From: Clostridiales bacterium | GTDB taxonomy: Bacteria; Bacillota; Clostridia; Oscillospirales; Oscillospiraceae | Assembly: GCA_004557735.1 (NCBI GenBank) | Contig: SFFV01000004.1 | Span: forward strand, 82,083-146,082 | DNA length: 64,000 nt | Direction: 5' to 3' | Shown: in pieces, positions 19,730 to 28,636 of the stretch | Layout of the letters: the number at the start of each line of letters is the position of its first letter | Numbering within the stretch: position 1 is the first letter of the stretch | Notes under the pieces: model-generated | Told to the model about the DNA's origin: nothing | The model's database searches: none | Seen by the model: the letters and a program-made list of their open reading frames with translations, nothing else | Position numbers and translations under genes: made by a program

Positions 19730-20485
19730 ATGCCCCTCACAGAGAAAAACCCGCTCAGCTCCAACGCCATAAAGCTCATTGCCATCGCCGCGATGACCGT
19801 CGACCACATCGCGTGGGCGGTGTTTCCGGGGTATCCGAAGGAGTTTTCCCCCCTGCTCATGCATCTCATCGGGCGCATCACCTGCCCGATCATGTGCTAC
19901 TGCATCGCCGAGGGGTATCACTACACGCGGAACATCCGCAAGTATACCGCGCGGCTCTTCATTTTCGCGCTGATCTCGCATTTCTGCTACATATATTCCT
20001 CGCACGATTTCATCGACTGGCGCTCCTTTATTCCGTTTTATTACGGCGGCGCGCTAAACCAGACGAGCGTTATGTGGTCGCTCGCGTGGGGTCTTGTGAT
20101 GCTGCGCGTCGCGGAAAGCAAAAAGATCACGTCCGGCGCGGTGCGGGTTCTGCTCATTCTGCTCATCTGCCTTGTGAGCTTCCCGAGCGACTGGAGCTGC
20201 ATCGCCTCGCTCTGCGTCATGGCGTTCGGCACGAACCGCGGCGAGCTCAAAAAGCAGGGCTTCTGGCTTCTTTTCTATGTCGCGCTCTATGCGGTCGTAT
20301 ATTTCTTTGCCATCGACCGCGTGTACGGCATTTTGCAGATGGGCGTTGCGCTCTCGCTGCCGGTTTTGCGGCTCTATAACGGGCAGCGCGGCAAAAGCCC
20401 CGCCGTGAACCGGTTTATGAAATGGTTCTTTTATCTTTATTACCCCGCGCATCTGCTCCTTATCGGTCTGCTGATCCACGCCTGA
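19730..20485 (+). CDS. TraX-family membrane protein
   Basis: A 251-residue polytopic protein (about 7-8 helices). It opens with LSSNAIKLIAIAAMTVDHIAW, the signature of the TraX family, whose founding member acetylates F-pilin. Chromosomal copies in Clostridia are common, and their substrate (probably a surface polymer or protein) is unknown. AGGAGG lies 7 nt before the ATG. No conjugation genes are nearby, so this is not evidence of a plasmid or ICE. Confidence 0.9.
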   Translation: MPLTEKNPLSSNAIKLIAIAAMTVDHIAWAVFPGYPKEFSPLLMHLIGRITCPIMCYCIAEGYHYTRNIRKYTARLFIFALISHFCYIYSSHDFIDWRSFIPFYYGGALNQTSVMWSLAWGLVMLRVAESKKITSGAVRVLLILLICLVSFPSDWSCIASLCVMAFGTNRGELKKQGFWLLFYVALYAVVYFFAIDRVYGILQMGVALSLPVLRLYNGQRGKSPAVNRFMKWFFYLYYPAHLLLIGLLIHA

Positions 20486-20526
20486 CTGGGAAACTAAAAC
20501 TATAAAGAGTTTGGGAGGTAGTTACG

Positions 20527-22200
20527 ATGGATGTAAACGCGCTTTACCTGCTGTGGCTGGAAAAGGCCGCCGGACGCCCGGCGCTCCGCGATGAGCTGGA
20601 GGCCATCCGCGGCGACGATGCCGCCATCGAGGACCGGTTTTACCGCGAGCTGGAATTCGGCACCGGCGGGCTGCGCGGCGTGCTCGGCGCGGGCACGAAC
20701 CGCATGAATGTTTTTACCATCGGAAAAGCCACGCAGGGCTATGCCAATTATCTCAAAAATCACGCCGCACGTCTCTCCGTTGCCATCGCCTACGACAGCC
20801 GCACCAACTCCCGGCTCTTTGCCGAGACTGCGGCGGGTGTTTTTGCCGCGAACGGCATTCGCGTGTACATCTATCCCCGGCTGATGCCGACACCCTCGCT
20901 TTCGTTCGCGGTGCGCGATCTTCGCTCTTGCGGCGGCGTTGTCGTCACGGCAAGTCACAATCCAGCCAAATACAACGGCTACAAGGTCTACGGTGCGGAC
21001 GGCTGCCAGATCACGACGGAGGCCGCCGCAGCCATTCAGCAGGAGATCGACCGTATTGATCCCTTCGCGGATGTCCATACTCTCGATTTTGCCGAAGGGC
21101 TCGCCTCCGGCATCATCGCCTATATTGGCGAGGACACCGTGGAGCGGTATCTTGCCGCGGTATCGACAGCATCGCTTTTGCCGGAGAGCTTTTCGCGCAG
21201 CGCCTCCATCGTATACACGCCGCTCAACGGCACAGGCATTTCCTGCGTGCCACGCTGCCTTCGCGCGCACGGTTTTACGAACATCACTATCCCGCCGGAG
21301 CAGGCGGAGCCGGACGGAAATTTTCCAACGTGCCCCTACCCCAACCCGGAGATCCGCGAAGCGCTCTCCGTCGGACTGCGTCTGGCGGAGGAAACGGGCA
21401 GCGAGCTGCTGCTCGCCACGGACCCGGACTGCGACCGCGTCGGCGCGGCGGTGAAGACCGCCGAAGGCTGCCGGCTCATCACCGGCAACGAAATGGGCGT
21501 GCTGCTGCTCGACTTTGTCTGCCGGATGCGCCGGGCGAACGGCACGATGCCGGAACGCCCCGTGGCGGTAAAAACGATCGTCACAACGCCCATGGCGGAG
21601 AAGGTCGCCGCGCATTACGGCGTGGAGCTGCGGAACGTGCTGACCGGGTTCAAATTCATCGGCGAGCAGATCGGGCTTCTCGAAAAGGCCGGGGAAGCCG
21701 GCCGGTACATTTTCGGCTTTGAGGAGAGCTACGGCTATCTGAGCGGCAGCTTTGTACGTGACAAGGACGCGGTGAACGCCTCGCTTCTCATCTGCGAGAT
21801 GTTCGTCTGGTATAAATCGCAGGGCAAAACGCTCGCGGACGCGCTGGAAGCGCTGTACGCGCAATACGGCTTTTTTGAGACGAAGCTCCTATCCTTTACG
21901 TTTGAGGGCTCGGCAGGCTTCGCGCATATGACGGAGCTGCTCGACTCTCTCCGTCTCTCGCCCCCGGCGGAGCTGGCGGGCGAAGCCGTGCGGCAGGTCA
22001 TCGACTACGACCGGGACGAAACAGGGCTTCCGCGCTCCAATGTGCTGCGCTTTGTTCTCGACGGCGGCGAAGTTGTTGTGCGTCCCTCCGGCACGGAGCC
22101 GAAGCTCAAGATCTATCTCACCGCCGCCCGGGAAAGCCGGGAGAAGAGCCGCGCCATGCTTGCCTTGCTCGAAAAGCGGCTTACCGATAGGGCAAAATAA
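20527..22200 (+). CDS. phosphoglucomutase/phosphomannomutase family enzyme
   Basis: A 557-residue alpha-D-phosphohexomutase that interconverts hexose 1- and 6-phosphates. The phosphorylated serine is S143 in TASHNPAKYNGYK, the Mg2+ loop is DPDCDRVG near residue 300, the sugar-binding loop is FGFEESYGYLSG, and the phosphate-binding loop is RPSGTEPKLKIY near the C-terminus. The length fits the PgcA-like phosphoglucomutase group. GGGAGG precedes the ATG. The traX-like gene ends 41 bp upstream and the two are probably co-transcribed. A second, shorter paralogue is at 38009. Confidence 0.95.
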   Translation: MDVNALYLLWLEKAAGRPALRDELEAIRGDDAAIEDRFYRELEFGTGGLRGVLGAGTNRMNVFTIGKATQGYANYLKNHAARLSVAIAYDSRTNSRLFAETAAGVFAANGIRVYIYPRLMPTPSLSFAVRDLRSCGGVVVTASHNPAKYNGYKVYGADGCQITTEAAAAIQQEIDRIDPFADVHTLDFAEGLASGIIAYIGEDTVERYLAAVSTASLLPESFSRSASIVYTPLNGTGISCVPRCLRAHGFTNITIPPEQAEPDGNFPTCPYPNPEIREALSVGLRLAEETGSELLLATDPDCDRVGAAVKTAEGCRLITGNEMGVLLLDFVCRMRRANGTMPERPVAVKTIVTTPMAEKVAAHYGVELRNVLTGFKFIGEQIGLLEKAGEAGRYIFGFEESYGYLSGSFVRDKDAVNASLLICEMFVWYKSQGKTLADALEALYAQYGFFETKLLSFTFEGSAGFAHMTELLDSLRLSPPAELAGEAVRQVIDYDRDETGLPRSNVLRFVLDGGEVVVRPSGTEPKLKIYLTAARESREKSRAMLALLEKRLTDRAK

Positions 22201-22211
22201 AAGGAGTGCCT

Positions 22212-22538
22212 ATGGCAACATCCAAAGAGTATATAGAATTTGTCTGCGAACAGCTTGAGGGCATTGAGAACGTCACCTGCCGGAAAATGTTCGGCGAATA
22301 CATGGTCTATGTAAACGGGAAGCCCCTTCTGCTCGTGTGCGACAACACCGTCATGGTGAAAAAAGCGCCGGAGCTCGCGGCGCTTATGCAAGACGCGCCC
22401 GACGCCGTCCCCTACGAGGGCGCCAAGCCCCACTACCTTCTCGACATCGAAAATCGGGAGCTTGTCTGCGAGGCGATAGCGATCCTTGAGCCGGTCACGC
22501 CGCTGCCGAAAAAGCGCACGAAAAAGAAAGCCGAATAA
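22212..22538 (+). CDS. TfoX/Sxy N-terminal domain protein
   Basis: A 108-residue protein matching the TfoX N-terminal fold (EFVCEQLEGIENVTCRKMFGEYMVYVNGKP, residues about 8-37, then a basic tail). In gamma-proteobacteria the domain belongs to competence regulators; stand-alone Clostridia copies have no known role. The ATG at 22212 lies 5 nt after AAGGAG. It follows the phosphohexomutase stop by 11 bp. Confidence 0.85.
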   Translation: MATSKEYIEFVCEQLEGIENVTCRKMFGEYMVYVNGKPLLLVCDNTVMVKKAPELAALMQDAPDAVPYEGAKPHYLLDIENRELVCEAIAILEPVTPLPKKRTKKKAE

Positions 22539-22542
22539 TTCC

Positions 22543-22590
22543 GAAATCGCCCCGCGGCCGTGAACGCACCGCCGCGGGGCGATTTCGTTT
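22543..22590 (+). terminator. terminator of the traX-like/phosphohexomutase/tfoX-like unit
   Basis: GAAATCGCCCCGCGGC pairs with GCCGCGGGGCGATTTC, followed by GTTT. Very stable GC-rich stem. Confidence 0.85.
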
Positions 22591-22680
22591 AACAAGGATT
22601 TTACAAAAAAACCGTAGCGCATTTAACATTCGTTTTGTTACGCTCATTTTGTAAATCTTTGATCATGAAAAGGAAAAATT

Positions 22681-24447
22681 ATGGACATTTTTGACACGCT
22701 CACGATGCTCGGCGGTCTGGCGCTGTTTCTCTTCGGCATGAGCCTGATGGGGCAGGCGCTTGAACGGCGCGCCGGAGGAAAACTCCGCTCCCTGCTCGAC
22801 AAAATGACCGGAAAGCCCATCGCCGGTTTTCTCACCGGTCTCGGCGTGACCGCCGTGATCCAAAGCTCTTCCGCCACGACCGTTATGGTCGTCGGCTTTG
22901 TAAACTCCGGGCTGATGTCGCTGCGCCAGTCGATCAGCGTGATCATGGGCGCGAACGTCGGCACCACCGTAACGGCGTGGCTTTTGAGTCTCGGCGACAT
23001 TGACGGCACAAGCGTTCTCGTCCGGCTGCTCAAGCCGAGCTCCTTTACGCCAATTCTCGCCGTGATCGGCATTGCCCTTTATCTTTTCTGCAAAAGCAGC
23101 CGAAAAAAGGATTCCGGCGTCATTCTCCTCGGCTTCGCCACGCTGATGTTCGGCATGGAGACGATGAGCGGCGCGGTATCGGGCCTGCGCAACGACCCCG
23201 TGTTCGTAAATCTTTTCCTTGCGTTCAAAAACCCGCTTCTCGGCGTGATAGCCGGCGCGGTGCTCACGGGCATCATTCAGTCGAGCTCGGCTTCGGTCGG
23301 TATTCTGCAGGCACTCTCCGCCACCGGCGCGGTGAGCTACGCTGCGGCGATCCCCATCATCATGGGCCAGAACATCGGCACGACCGTGACGGCGCTCCTC
23401 TCCTCCATCGGCACGAACAAAAACGCGCGCCGCGCCGCCGCGGTGCATTTGATGTTCAACGTCATCGGCGTCGTCATTCTGCTCTCGGTATTCACGCTGG
23501 TACGCAACTTGCTCGCCCCGCCGCTGCTCGACGAGGCCGCGACCCGCTCCGGCATCGCCATTGCCCATTCGGCCTTCAACCTTCTCTGCACCGCCTTGCT
23601 CCTGCCCGCCGGAGGTCTGCTCGAAAAGCTTGCCATTCGGCTCGTGCCGGACAGCGGTAAGAAGGAACAGTGCGTGGAGCTGGACGAGCGTCTGCTCGCG
23701 ACGCCGTCCCTTGCTCTGGAGCGCAGCCGCGCCGTAGCCGCGGACATGGCCGAGCATGCCGTGCGCGCGCTCAAGGATTCTCTCACCGCGATCGGCAGCT
23801 ACTCCCCCGCGCTCGCCGAGCAGATCCGGCAGGACGAGGAGCTGTGCGACCATTACGAGGATATTCTCAGCACCTATCTCGTTAAGCTCAGCGCCGAGCA
23901 GATGGGCGTCGCGGAAAGCGAGGAGGCTGCCGCGCTTTTGAAATCCATCGGCGATTTTGAACGCATCTCCGACCACGCCGTCAACACGCTCGAATCCGCC
24001 GAGGAGCTGCGCGACAAAAATCTTGCGTTTTCTCCGAACGCCGTCGCCGAGTTTTCGGTGCTTGCCGGAGCGGTCAGTGAAATACTCGATCTTTCGCTCC
24101 GATGCTTTGAGAATAACGACTGCTCTGTTGCCGCCGAGGTCGAGCCGCTCGAACAGGTCATCGACATGCTCAAGGAAACAATGCGCACGCGCCACATCCG
24201 GCGCTTGCAGCAGGGCGGATGCAGCATCGAGCTTGGCTTTATCCTCTCCGATCTTCTCACCGGTCTCGAGCGCACGTCCGACCACTGCTCCAACATCGCC
24301 GGGTGCGTCATCGACACGGCGCAGCACAATCTCAATCTCCATGAGTCGCTGCGCGCCACGCGCCTCGAGAGCGCCGACTTCCTCCGCGAGTTTAACCGCT
24401 ATGCGCGCAAATACGCGCTTCCTGCGCCTGCGGCGGTCACTGACTGA
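22681..24447 (+). CDS. Na/Pi cotransporter family protein with PhoU-like domain
   Basis: A 588-residue protein. Two inverted membrane repeats carry the QSSSA motifs of NptA/SLC34-type Na+/phosphate symporters (VIQSSSATTVMVVGFVNSG and IIQSSSASVGILQALSATG). A helical PhoU-like cytosolic domain occupies about 340-560. It should take up phosphate using the Na+ gradient. No ribosome site stronger than AAAGGA precedes the ATG. The leader (22591-22680) holds TTTACA/TTAACA-like hexamers that could be PhoP half sites, but spacing is irregular. Confidence 0.93.
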   Translation: MDIFDTLTMLGGLALFLFGMSLMGQALERRAGGKLRSLLDKMTGKPIAGFLTGLGVTAVIQSSSATTVMVVGFVNSGLMSLRQSISVIMGANVGTTVTAWLLSLGDIDGTSVLVRLLKPSSFTPILAVIGIALYLFCKSSRKKDSGVILLGFATLMFGMETMSGAVSGLRNDPVFVNLFLAFKNPLLGVIAGAVLTGIIQSSSASVGILQALSATGAVSYAAAIPIIMGQNIGTTVTALLSSIGTNKNARRAAAVHLMFNVIGVVILLSVFTLVRNLLAPPLLDEAATRSGIAIAHSAFNLLCTALLLPAGGLLEKLAIRLVPDSGKKEQCVELDERLLATPSLALERSRAVAADMAEHAVRALKDSLTAIGSYSPALAEQIRQDEELCDHYEDILSTYLVKLSAEQMGVAESEEAAALLKSIGDFERISDHAVNTLESAEELRDKNLAFSPNAVAEFSVLAGAVSEILDLSLRCFENNDCSVAAEVEPLEQVIDMLKETMRTRHIRRLQQGGCSIELGFILSDLLTGLERTSDHCSNIAGCVIDTAQHNLNLHESLRATRLESADFLREFNRYARKYALPAPAAVTD

Positions 24448-24530
24448 GTCACTTTCCCTTCCTCCGGCAGCGTCGCTTCGTCTTTATGACAGCGGCGCTG
24501 TCTTTTTGCGGAAGAGCCGCCCGTTTTATG

Positions 24531-24559
24531 TTGCTTTTTCCGGATTCCAATGGTATACT
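24531..24559 (+). promoter_or_regulatory. sigma-A promoter of the TetR-family gene
   Basis: TTGCTT (24531-24536) and TATACT (24554-24559) with a 17-bp spacer, 33 bp before the start codon. Confidence 0.65.
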
Positions 24560-24592
24560 CACGGCATCTTTTCCCCGAAAGGAGTGGTTGCT

Positions 24593-25288
24593 ATGGTTAT
24601 CACGAGTGCCAGTCTGCCCGCCAAACGAAGAATTCTTACCGTATGCGTCAAGCTGTTTTTGGAAAAGGGCTACAAGAAAACGACGGTTGCCGAGATCGTG
24701 CGGAAGGCCGATGTCTCCAACAGTACGTTCCAGAACATTTTCCGCGCCAAGGACGGCGTGCTTACCGAACTCGTGGAGTTCATGTTCGGCAACCAGTTCA
24801 GCATGGCCAGACGTATTGCCGACGTGAACCTCCCGCCGGTTTTCATATACGCCGTGGAGACCGCCATACAGCTCACGCTCACCGAGCTCAACGAGAATCT
24901 GCGCGAGATCTACACCCAGGCATACACCCAGAACGAGGCGTCGGAATACATTTTCCGCCGGACGGCGAAGGAGCTGCACGCCATTTTCGGCATCTACCAC
25001 CCGGAAATGACCGAGCGGGATTTTTATATTATGGAGCTTGGTTCGGCCGGGATCATGCGCGGGTACATGGTGCACCCCTGCTCTGAGGATTTCCCGCTCG
25101 AAGAAAAGCTCGACGCCTTTCTCCGGCTGAGTCTGAGCGGCTTCGGCGTCCCGGCAGAGGAGATCGAGCACGTCGTGCAGATCATCCGCTCGCTCGACAT
25201 GCGCGCTATCGCGCAGGACGTTATGCAGGAGCTGTTCCACGCGCTTGAAATGCACTACGCCTTCTCTCTGAATCCCTCGGAAGCCTGA
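24593..25288 (+). CDS. TetR/AcrR-family transcriptional regulator
   Basis: A 231-residue regulator. The N-terminal TetR helix-turn-helix (about 10-55) reads KGYKKTTVAEIVRKADVSNS and then TFQNIFRAKDGVL. The C-terminal ligand-binding part is all helical and unrecognised. The ATG at 24593 has AAAGGAG 8 nt upstream. Its target is unknown: the neighbours are the Na/Pi transporter upstream and the convergent sugar operon downstream, and neither is an obvious partner. Confidence 0.88.
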   Translation: MVITSASLPAKRRILTVCVKLFLEKGYKKTTVAEIVRKADVSNSTFQNIFRAKDGVLTELVEFMFGNQFSMARRIADVNLPPVFIYAVETAIQLTLTELNENLREIYTQAYTQNEASEYIFRRTAKELHAIFGIYHPEMTERDFYIMELGSAGIMRGYMVHPCSEDFPLEEKLDAFLRLSLSGFGVPAEEIEHVVQIIRSLDMRAIAQDVMQELFHALEMHYAFSLNPSEA

Positions 25289-25423
25289 ATCTTTATTTTC
25301 CGGCAGGACGCCGGCGGCCGGGGACGGTTCCGGGACCATTCTCCGGGAAAGCCCCGCGGCGACGGGCGCCGACGATGATCCCACGGCAAAGCAGATCGAT
25401 AAGGTTTATCAACGGATATGCAT

Positions 25424-25457
25424 CAAATGCCCCGAAGAAGCATCTTCGGGGCATTTG
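25424..25457. terminator. hairpin between convergent TetR gene and sugar operon
   Basis: A perfect 15-bp stem (CAAATGCCCCGAAGA with its complement, 4-nt loop) between two convergent genes. T-rich stretches are present nearby but not immediately adjacent on either strand, so it is called a bidirectional terminator with moderate confidence. Confidence 0.65.
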
Positions 25458-25471
25458 GTTTACATAATTTT

Positions 25472-26317
25472 TCAGCCTTTGAGACCGCCGGCCTGCAGGC
25501 CGGAGACAAAGTATTTCTGGCAGAGGATGAATACGATAAGCACCGGCACGAGGCTCGCCACGGACATGGCGAACACATAGCCCCACTGCGTAAACTGGTG
25601 CTGGCCGAAAAAGCCGGAGATGGCGATCGGCAGCGTGCGTATGGCGTTATCGTTGATAACGGTCATCGCCCATGTGAATTCCTCCCACGCGGTGAGGAAG
25701 TTGAAGATGCTCACCGACGCGATGGCAGGACTGGCCAGCGGCAGTATGATGCGGAAGAACACCGTGAATACGCTCCCGCCGTCGGCATACGCCGCCTCGT
25801 CAAACTCCCGCGGGATGCCCTCGATGTAGCTTTTGATCATGAACGTGGAAAACGGAATGACCCACGCGACATAGAACGGGATCAGTCCCGCGAGGCTGTT
25901 TGTAATACCGAAAAACGACGCGAGCTGGAACTGCGGGATGATGAGCGTCGTACCCGGGATGATCATCATGCCGATGACAAGCGCGAACAGCAGCTTCTTT
26001 CCCGGAAACTCAAAGCGTGCCAGACAGTACGCTAACGCCGTGGCGATGACCGCCGCAAGGACGATCGTGATGACGGCCACAATGACGCTGTTGAGAAAAT
26101 TCAGGTAAAACTTCTCCTGCGCGAAAATGTACCGGTAGTTTTCCAGCGTGATCTCGCCGAGCTTGGGGAAGAAGTGCGGCGGGAACTCGTAGAGCGCGCC
26201 GTTCGGCCGGAGCGAGGTGGACAGCATATAGATCATCGGCATGACCGACACCGCGCCGCCGAGAAGAAGGAGGATATACCGGAGCGCCAGACTCCAGCGT
26301 CTTTTTCTGCTTTTCAT
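25472..26317 (-). CDS. carbohydrate ABC transporter permease, MalG type
   Basis: A 281-residue inner-membrane permease with six helices and the EAA loop (EFDEAAYADGGSVFTVFFRIILPLASPA, about 182-209). It is the last gene of the LacI/glycosidase/SBP/MalF/MalG operon. With the MalF-type partner it forms the channel of a maltodextrin-type importer. The ATPase subunit is not in the operon; such CUT1 systems in Bacillota usually share an MsmK/MalK-like ATPase encoded elsewhere. Confidence 0.93.
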   Translation of the reverse strand: MKSRKRRWSLALRYILLLLGGAVSVMPMIYMLSTSLRPNGALYEFPPHFFPKLGEITLENYRYIFAQEKFYLNFLNSVIVAVITIVLAAVIATALAYCLARFEFPGKKLLFALVIGMMIIPGTTLIIPQFQLASFFGITNSLAGLIPFYVAWVIPFSTFMIKSYIEGIPREFDEAAYADGGSVFTVFFRIILPLASPAIASVSIFNFLTAWEEFTWAMTVINDNAIRTLPIAISGFFGQHQFTQWGYVFAMSVASLVPVLIVFILCQKYFVSGLQAGGLKG

Positions 26318-26330
26318 CTTCTCCCCTCCC

Positions 26331-27215
26331 TCAGCAGTTCTGGCGCTTCATGGCACGGAATTGCAGAAAAGCCAGCGCCATCAACGTGACGGCCACGATG
26401 AAGCTCAGCGCCGCGGCGTAGCCGAACTCGCCGGTGCTGAACGCCTTATAGTACATCCATGTGAGCACCGTGTCCGTCTGATGCATGGGCTTGCCGTCGG
26501 TGATCATTTTAATGGACGTGAACACGTTGAAGCCGCCGATCGTGAGCATGACGAGCGCGAAGAGGATCGTCGGGCGGATGCTGGGGAGAGTGATGTACCA
26601 GAACTTTTTCCAGCCGGAGCAGCCGTCCACGTCCGCCGCCTCGTAAAGCTCGGCCGGTACGGATTGAAGCGCGGCGAGAAACACCACGAGGTTCCAGCCC
26701 ACGCCCTTCCAGATGCCGAGCAGCATGGCGACCGTCAGCCCGCCCCAGCGGGTGTTCAGCCACGGGACATAGTCCTTCGTAAGGTGCAGCACATTGCAGA
26801 GGAAATAGTTGAGCATGCCCTCGGTATTGAAGATATACCGAAACACAAGCGACACAATGACCCACGAGGTGATGACCGGGATATAGTAAATGACCCGGAA
26901 CGTCACCCGAAAGCGCGGGATGGAGTGGATGAGCACCGCCGCGAGAAGCCCGAGCGCCATCTGCCCCGGCACAGTGACAAGCGTATAGAGGAGCGTATTT
27001 TCAAAGGCTACAAAAAACGTCTCATCGCTCAGCACCGCTTTATAATTCTCCAGTCCGGCGAAGCTCTTTTGAAACATTGACCCGAGATCCCAGCGCAGAA
27101 AGCTCATAACAAAGAGCTTCACGATCGGATAGACCGTAAAGAGCGCAAAAACGACGATCCCCGGCACGAGCAGCGCCGCGAACTGCGCCTTATTTCTGCC
27201 GGAACGCAGCATCAT
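26331..27215 (-). CDS. carbohydrate ABC transporter permease, MalF type
   Basis: A 294-residue permease with six helices and the EAA loop ELYEAADVDGCSGWKKFWYI. It partners the MalG-type permease 13 bp downstream. Three in-frame ATG codons cluster at 27221, 27215 and 27212. GGGGAGGG sits directly before the first, so 27215 (6-nt spacing) or 27212 is the likely start. It follows the binding-protein gene after a stable intergenic hairpin. Confidence 0.92.
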   Translation of the reverse strand: MMLRSGRNKAQFAALLVPGIVVFALFTVYPIVKLFVMSFLRWDLGSMFQKSFAGLENYKAVLSDETFFVAFENTLLYTLVTVPGQMALGLLAAVLIHSIPRFRVTFRVIYYIPVITSWVIVSLVFRYIFNTEGMLNYFLCNVLHLTKDYVPWLNTRWGGLTVAMLLGIWKGVGWNLVVFLAALQSVPAELYEAADVDGCSGWKKFWYITLPSIRPTILFALVMLTIGGFNVFTSIKMITDGKPMHQTDTVLTWMYYKAFSTGEFGYAAALSFIVAVTLMALAFLQFRAMKRQNC

Positions 27216-27255
27216 GGTCATCCCTCCCCTGCGGAAAATCAAAGATACGCAGCCA

Positions 27256-27278
27256 CCCCGCCGCCTTGGGCGGCGGGG
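27256..27278 (-). promoter_or_regulatory. intercistronic hairpin between binding protein and permease genes
   Basis: CCCCGCCGCC and GGCGGCGGGG form a 10-bp all-GC stem with a 3-nt loop and no T tract. In ABC operons such stems protect the upstream mRNA and give more binding protein than permease; that role is inferred here. Confidence 0.6.
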
Positions 27279-27316
27279 CAGAATGGTATTGCCAGAAAAG
27301 ACAGATTATGCTACTC

Positions 27317-28636
27317 TTAGGCAAGAAGGCCGTCGATCGTGACCGCCAGCGCGTCAAGCGTTTCCTTCACGGGCGCGCCCTCGACGAGGATTTTCGTCAT
27401 GGCGATCGTGAGCTCGTTGTCGATCTCCGACCAGGAAGCGACCGCCGGGCGGGCCTTCGCCGTGGTGATGGCTTCGAGGAACGGGGCGAAGGAAGCGTTC
27501 TTCACGGTCTCGCTCTCGAGCGCCGTCTTGTTCACGGGGATCTGGCCGCACTTGGCCATCTCTTCTTCGGCAAACGGGCTCGTCATAAACTGCATGAACT
27601 TCCACGCGGCGTCCTTGTTGGCGCCGTTGAACATCGCGATATCCTCGCCGCCGAGCACGGAGATCGATCCGGCCTCCCCGGCGGGCAGCTGGCAGTTGCC
27701 GTAGACCATGTCGGGATAGGCGCCCGCAAGCTCCGCGGTCTTCCACGGGCCTTCGAGAAGGAAGATGTACCGGCCCGTGCCGAACCCGTCGGTCATCGGG
27801 ATGTCGCCGCTGTTGTAGCCGGAGAGCTCGCCGCTCTTCGCCATGTCCGCGAGCATCTGCACGGCGGCGATCGTCTTTTCGCTGTTGATATAGCCGCTGG
27901 CCTTGGTGTTGTCCTCATTTGTGATCTCGCCTCCGTTCGACCAGATGTACGGCAGAACGTTCCATCCGGCGAGCGCAGGCTCATTGAGGCCCCACACCGT
28001 CTGTCCGGCGCCGTTCTTCCCGGAGACCGCCGCGACGGCCTTTACAAATTCATCCATCGTTGCCGGCACGGCGACGCCGGCCTCTTCGAGAGCCTTTTCG
28101 TTATAGAAGAGGATCTTCGTGTTGGTGTTGAGCGCCATTGCGTAGTAATGTCCGGCAACAAAGCCGGTGCTCATGGCGCTGTCCAGCAGATCGGCGGTGA
28201 CGGAATCAAAATCGGCCATTTCCTCATCCAGCGCGGTGAGAATGCCCATTTTCTGGAACTCGGGCACCCACGCGATGTCCAGACGCGCCACATCCGGCAG
28301 CGTGTTGGACTGTGCGCTGATGAGGATCTTATCATGCAGGTCCGCCCACTCGTGCGAGACGGCGTTGACCTTGATCCCGGGATTCTCTTCCTCAAACCTG
28401 GGGATGAGAACATTCATAAGAGTTTCGTTCTCCGCCGACTGGGCGCTGTAGTGATGCCAGAAGTTGATCGTAACGGGTTCGGCTTCTGCGTTGTCTGCCG
28501 CCGGCTTTTCGGTGGTTTCCGCCGGCGGAACGGAGCTGGTGCTCGGCGCTTCGTTCGATCCGCACGCAGTGAATGCCGCTAACATCATTGCTGCGAGAAG
28601 GAGAAGCGCCAGCATTTTCATGGTAGACTTCTTCAT
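27317..28636 (-). CDS. extracellular sugar-binding lipoprotein of a CUT1 ABC importer
   Basis: A 439-residue solute-binding protein. The N-terminal signal has a lipobox-like LAAFTAC ending at C25, followed by a Ser/Thr/Pro/Glu linker and the MalE-type fold (INFWHHYSAQSAENETL; TKILFYNEKALEEAGVAVP). It would capture malto-oligosaccharides or related glucans outside the membrane. Its ATG overlaps the glycosidase stop by 4 bp, tying recognition and cytosolic cleavage together. Confidence 0.92.
   Translation of the reverse strand: MKKSTMKMLALLLLAAMMLAAFTACGSNEAPSTSSVPPAETTEKPAADNAEAEPVTINFWHHYSAQSAENETLMNVLIPRFEEENPGIKVNAVSHEWADLHDKILISAQSNTLPDVARLDIAWVPEFQKMGILTALDEEMADFDSVTADLLDSAMSTGFVAGHYYAMALNTNTKILFYNEKALEEAGVAVPATMDEFVKAVAAVSGKNGAGQTVWGLNEPALAGWNVLPYIWSNGGEITNEDNTKASGYINSEKTIAAVQMLADMAKSGELSGYNSGDIPMTDGFGTGRYIFLLEGPWKTAELAGAYPDMVYGNCQLPAGEAGSISVLGGEDIAMFNGANKDAAWKFMQFMTSPFAEEEMAKCGQIPVNKTALESETVKNASFAPFLEAITTAKARPAVASWSEIDNELTIAMTKILVEGAPVKETLDALAVTIDGLLA

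Noticed and set aside
19730..20485. TraX-like gene as evidence for a conjugative plasmid or ICE
   Set aside because: No relaxase, coupling protein, T4SS or integrase genes are nearby, and chromosomal TraX-family genes are common in Clostridia.
22591..22680. PhoP box upstream of the Na/Pi cotransporter
   Set aside because: TTTACA/TTAACA-like hexamers occur but not in the regular tandem spacing expected, and the region is simply AT-rich.
22663..24342. Long minus-strand open frame opposite the Na/Pi cotransporter
   Set aside because: It mirrors the GC-biased coding strand, is dominated by His/Arg/Glu/Gly and matches no family; the plus-strand protein has clear family motifs.
23957..24592. N-terminal extension of the TetR protein into the Na/Pi transporter gene
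   Set aside because: This stretch is the transporter gene in another frame and has no regulator-like sequence; a promoter and ribosome site mark the start at 24593.
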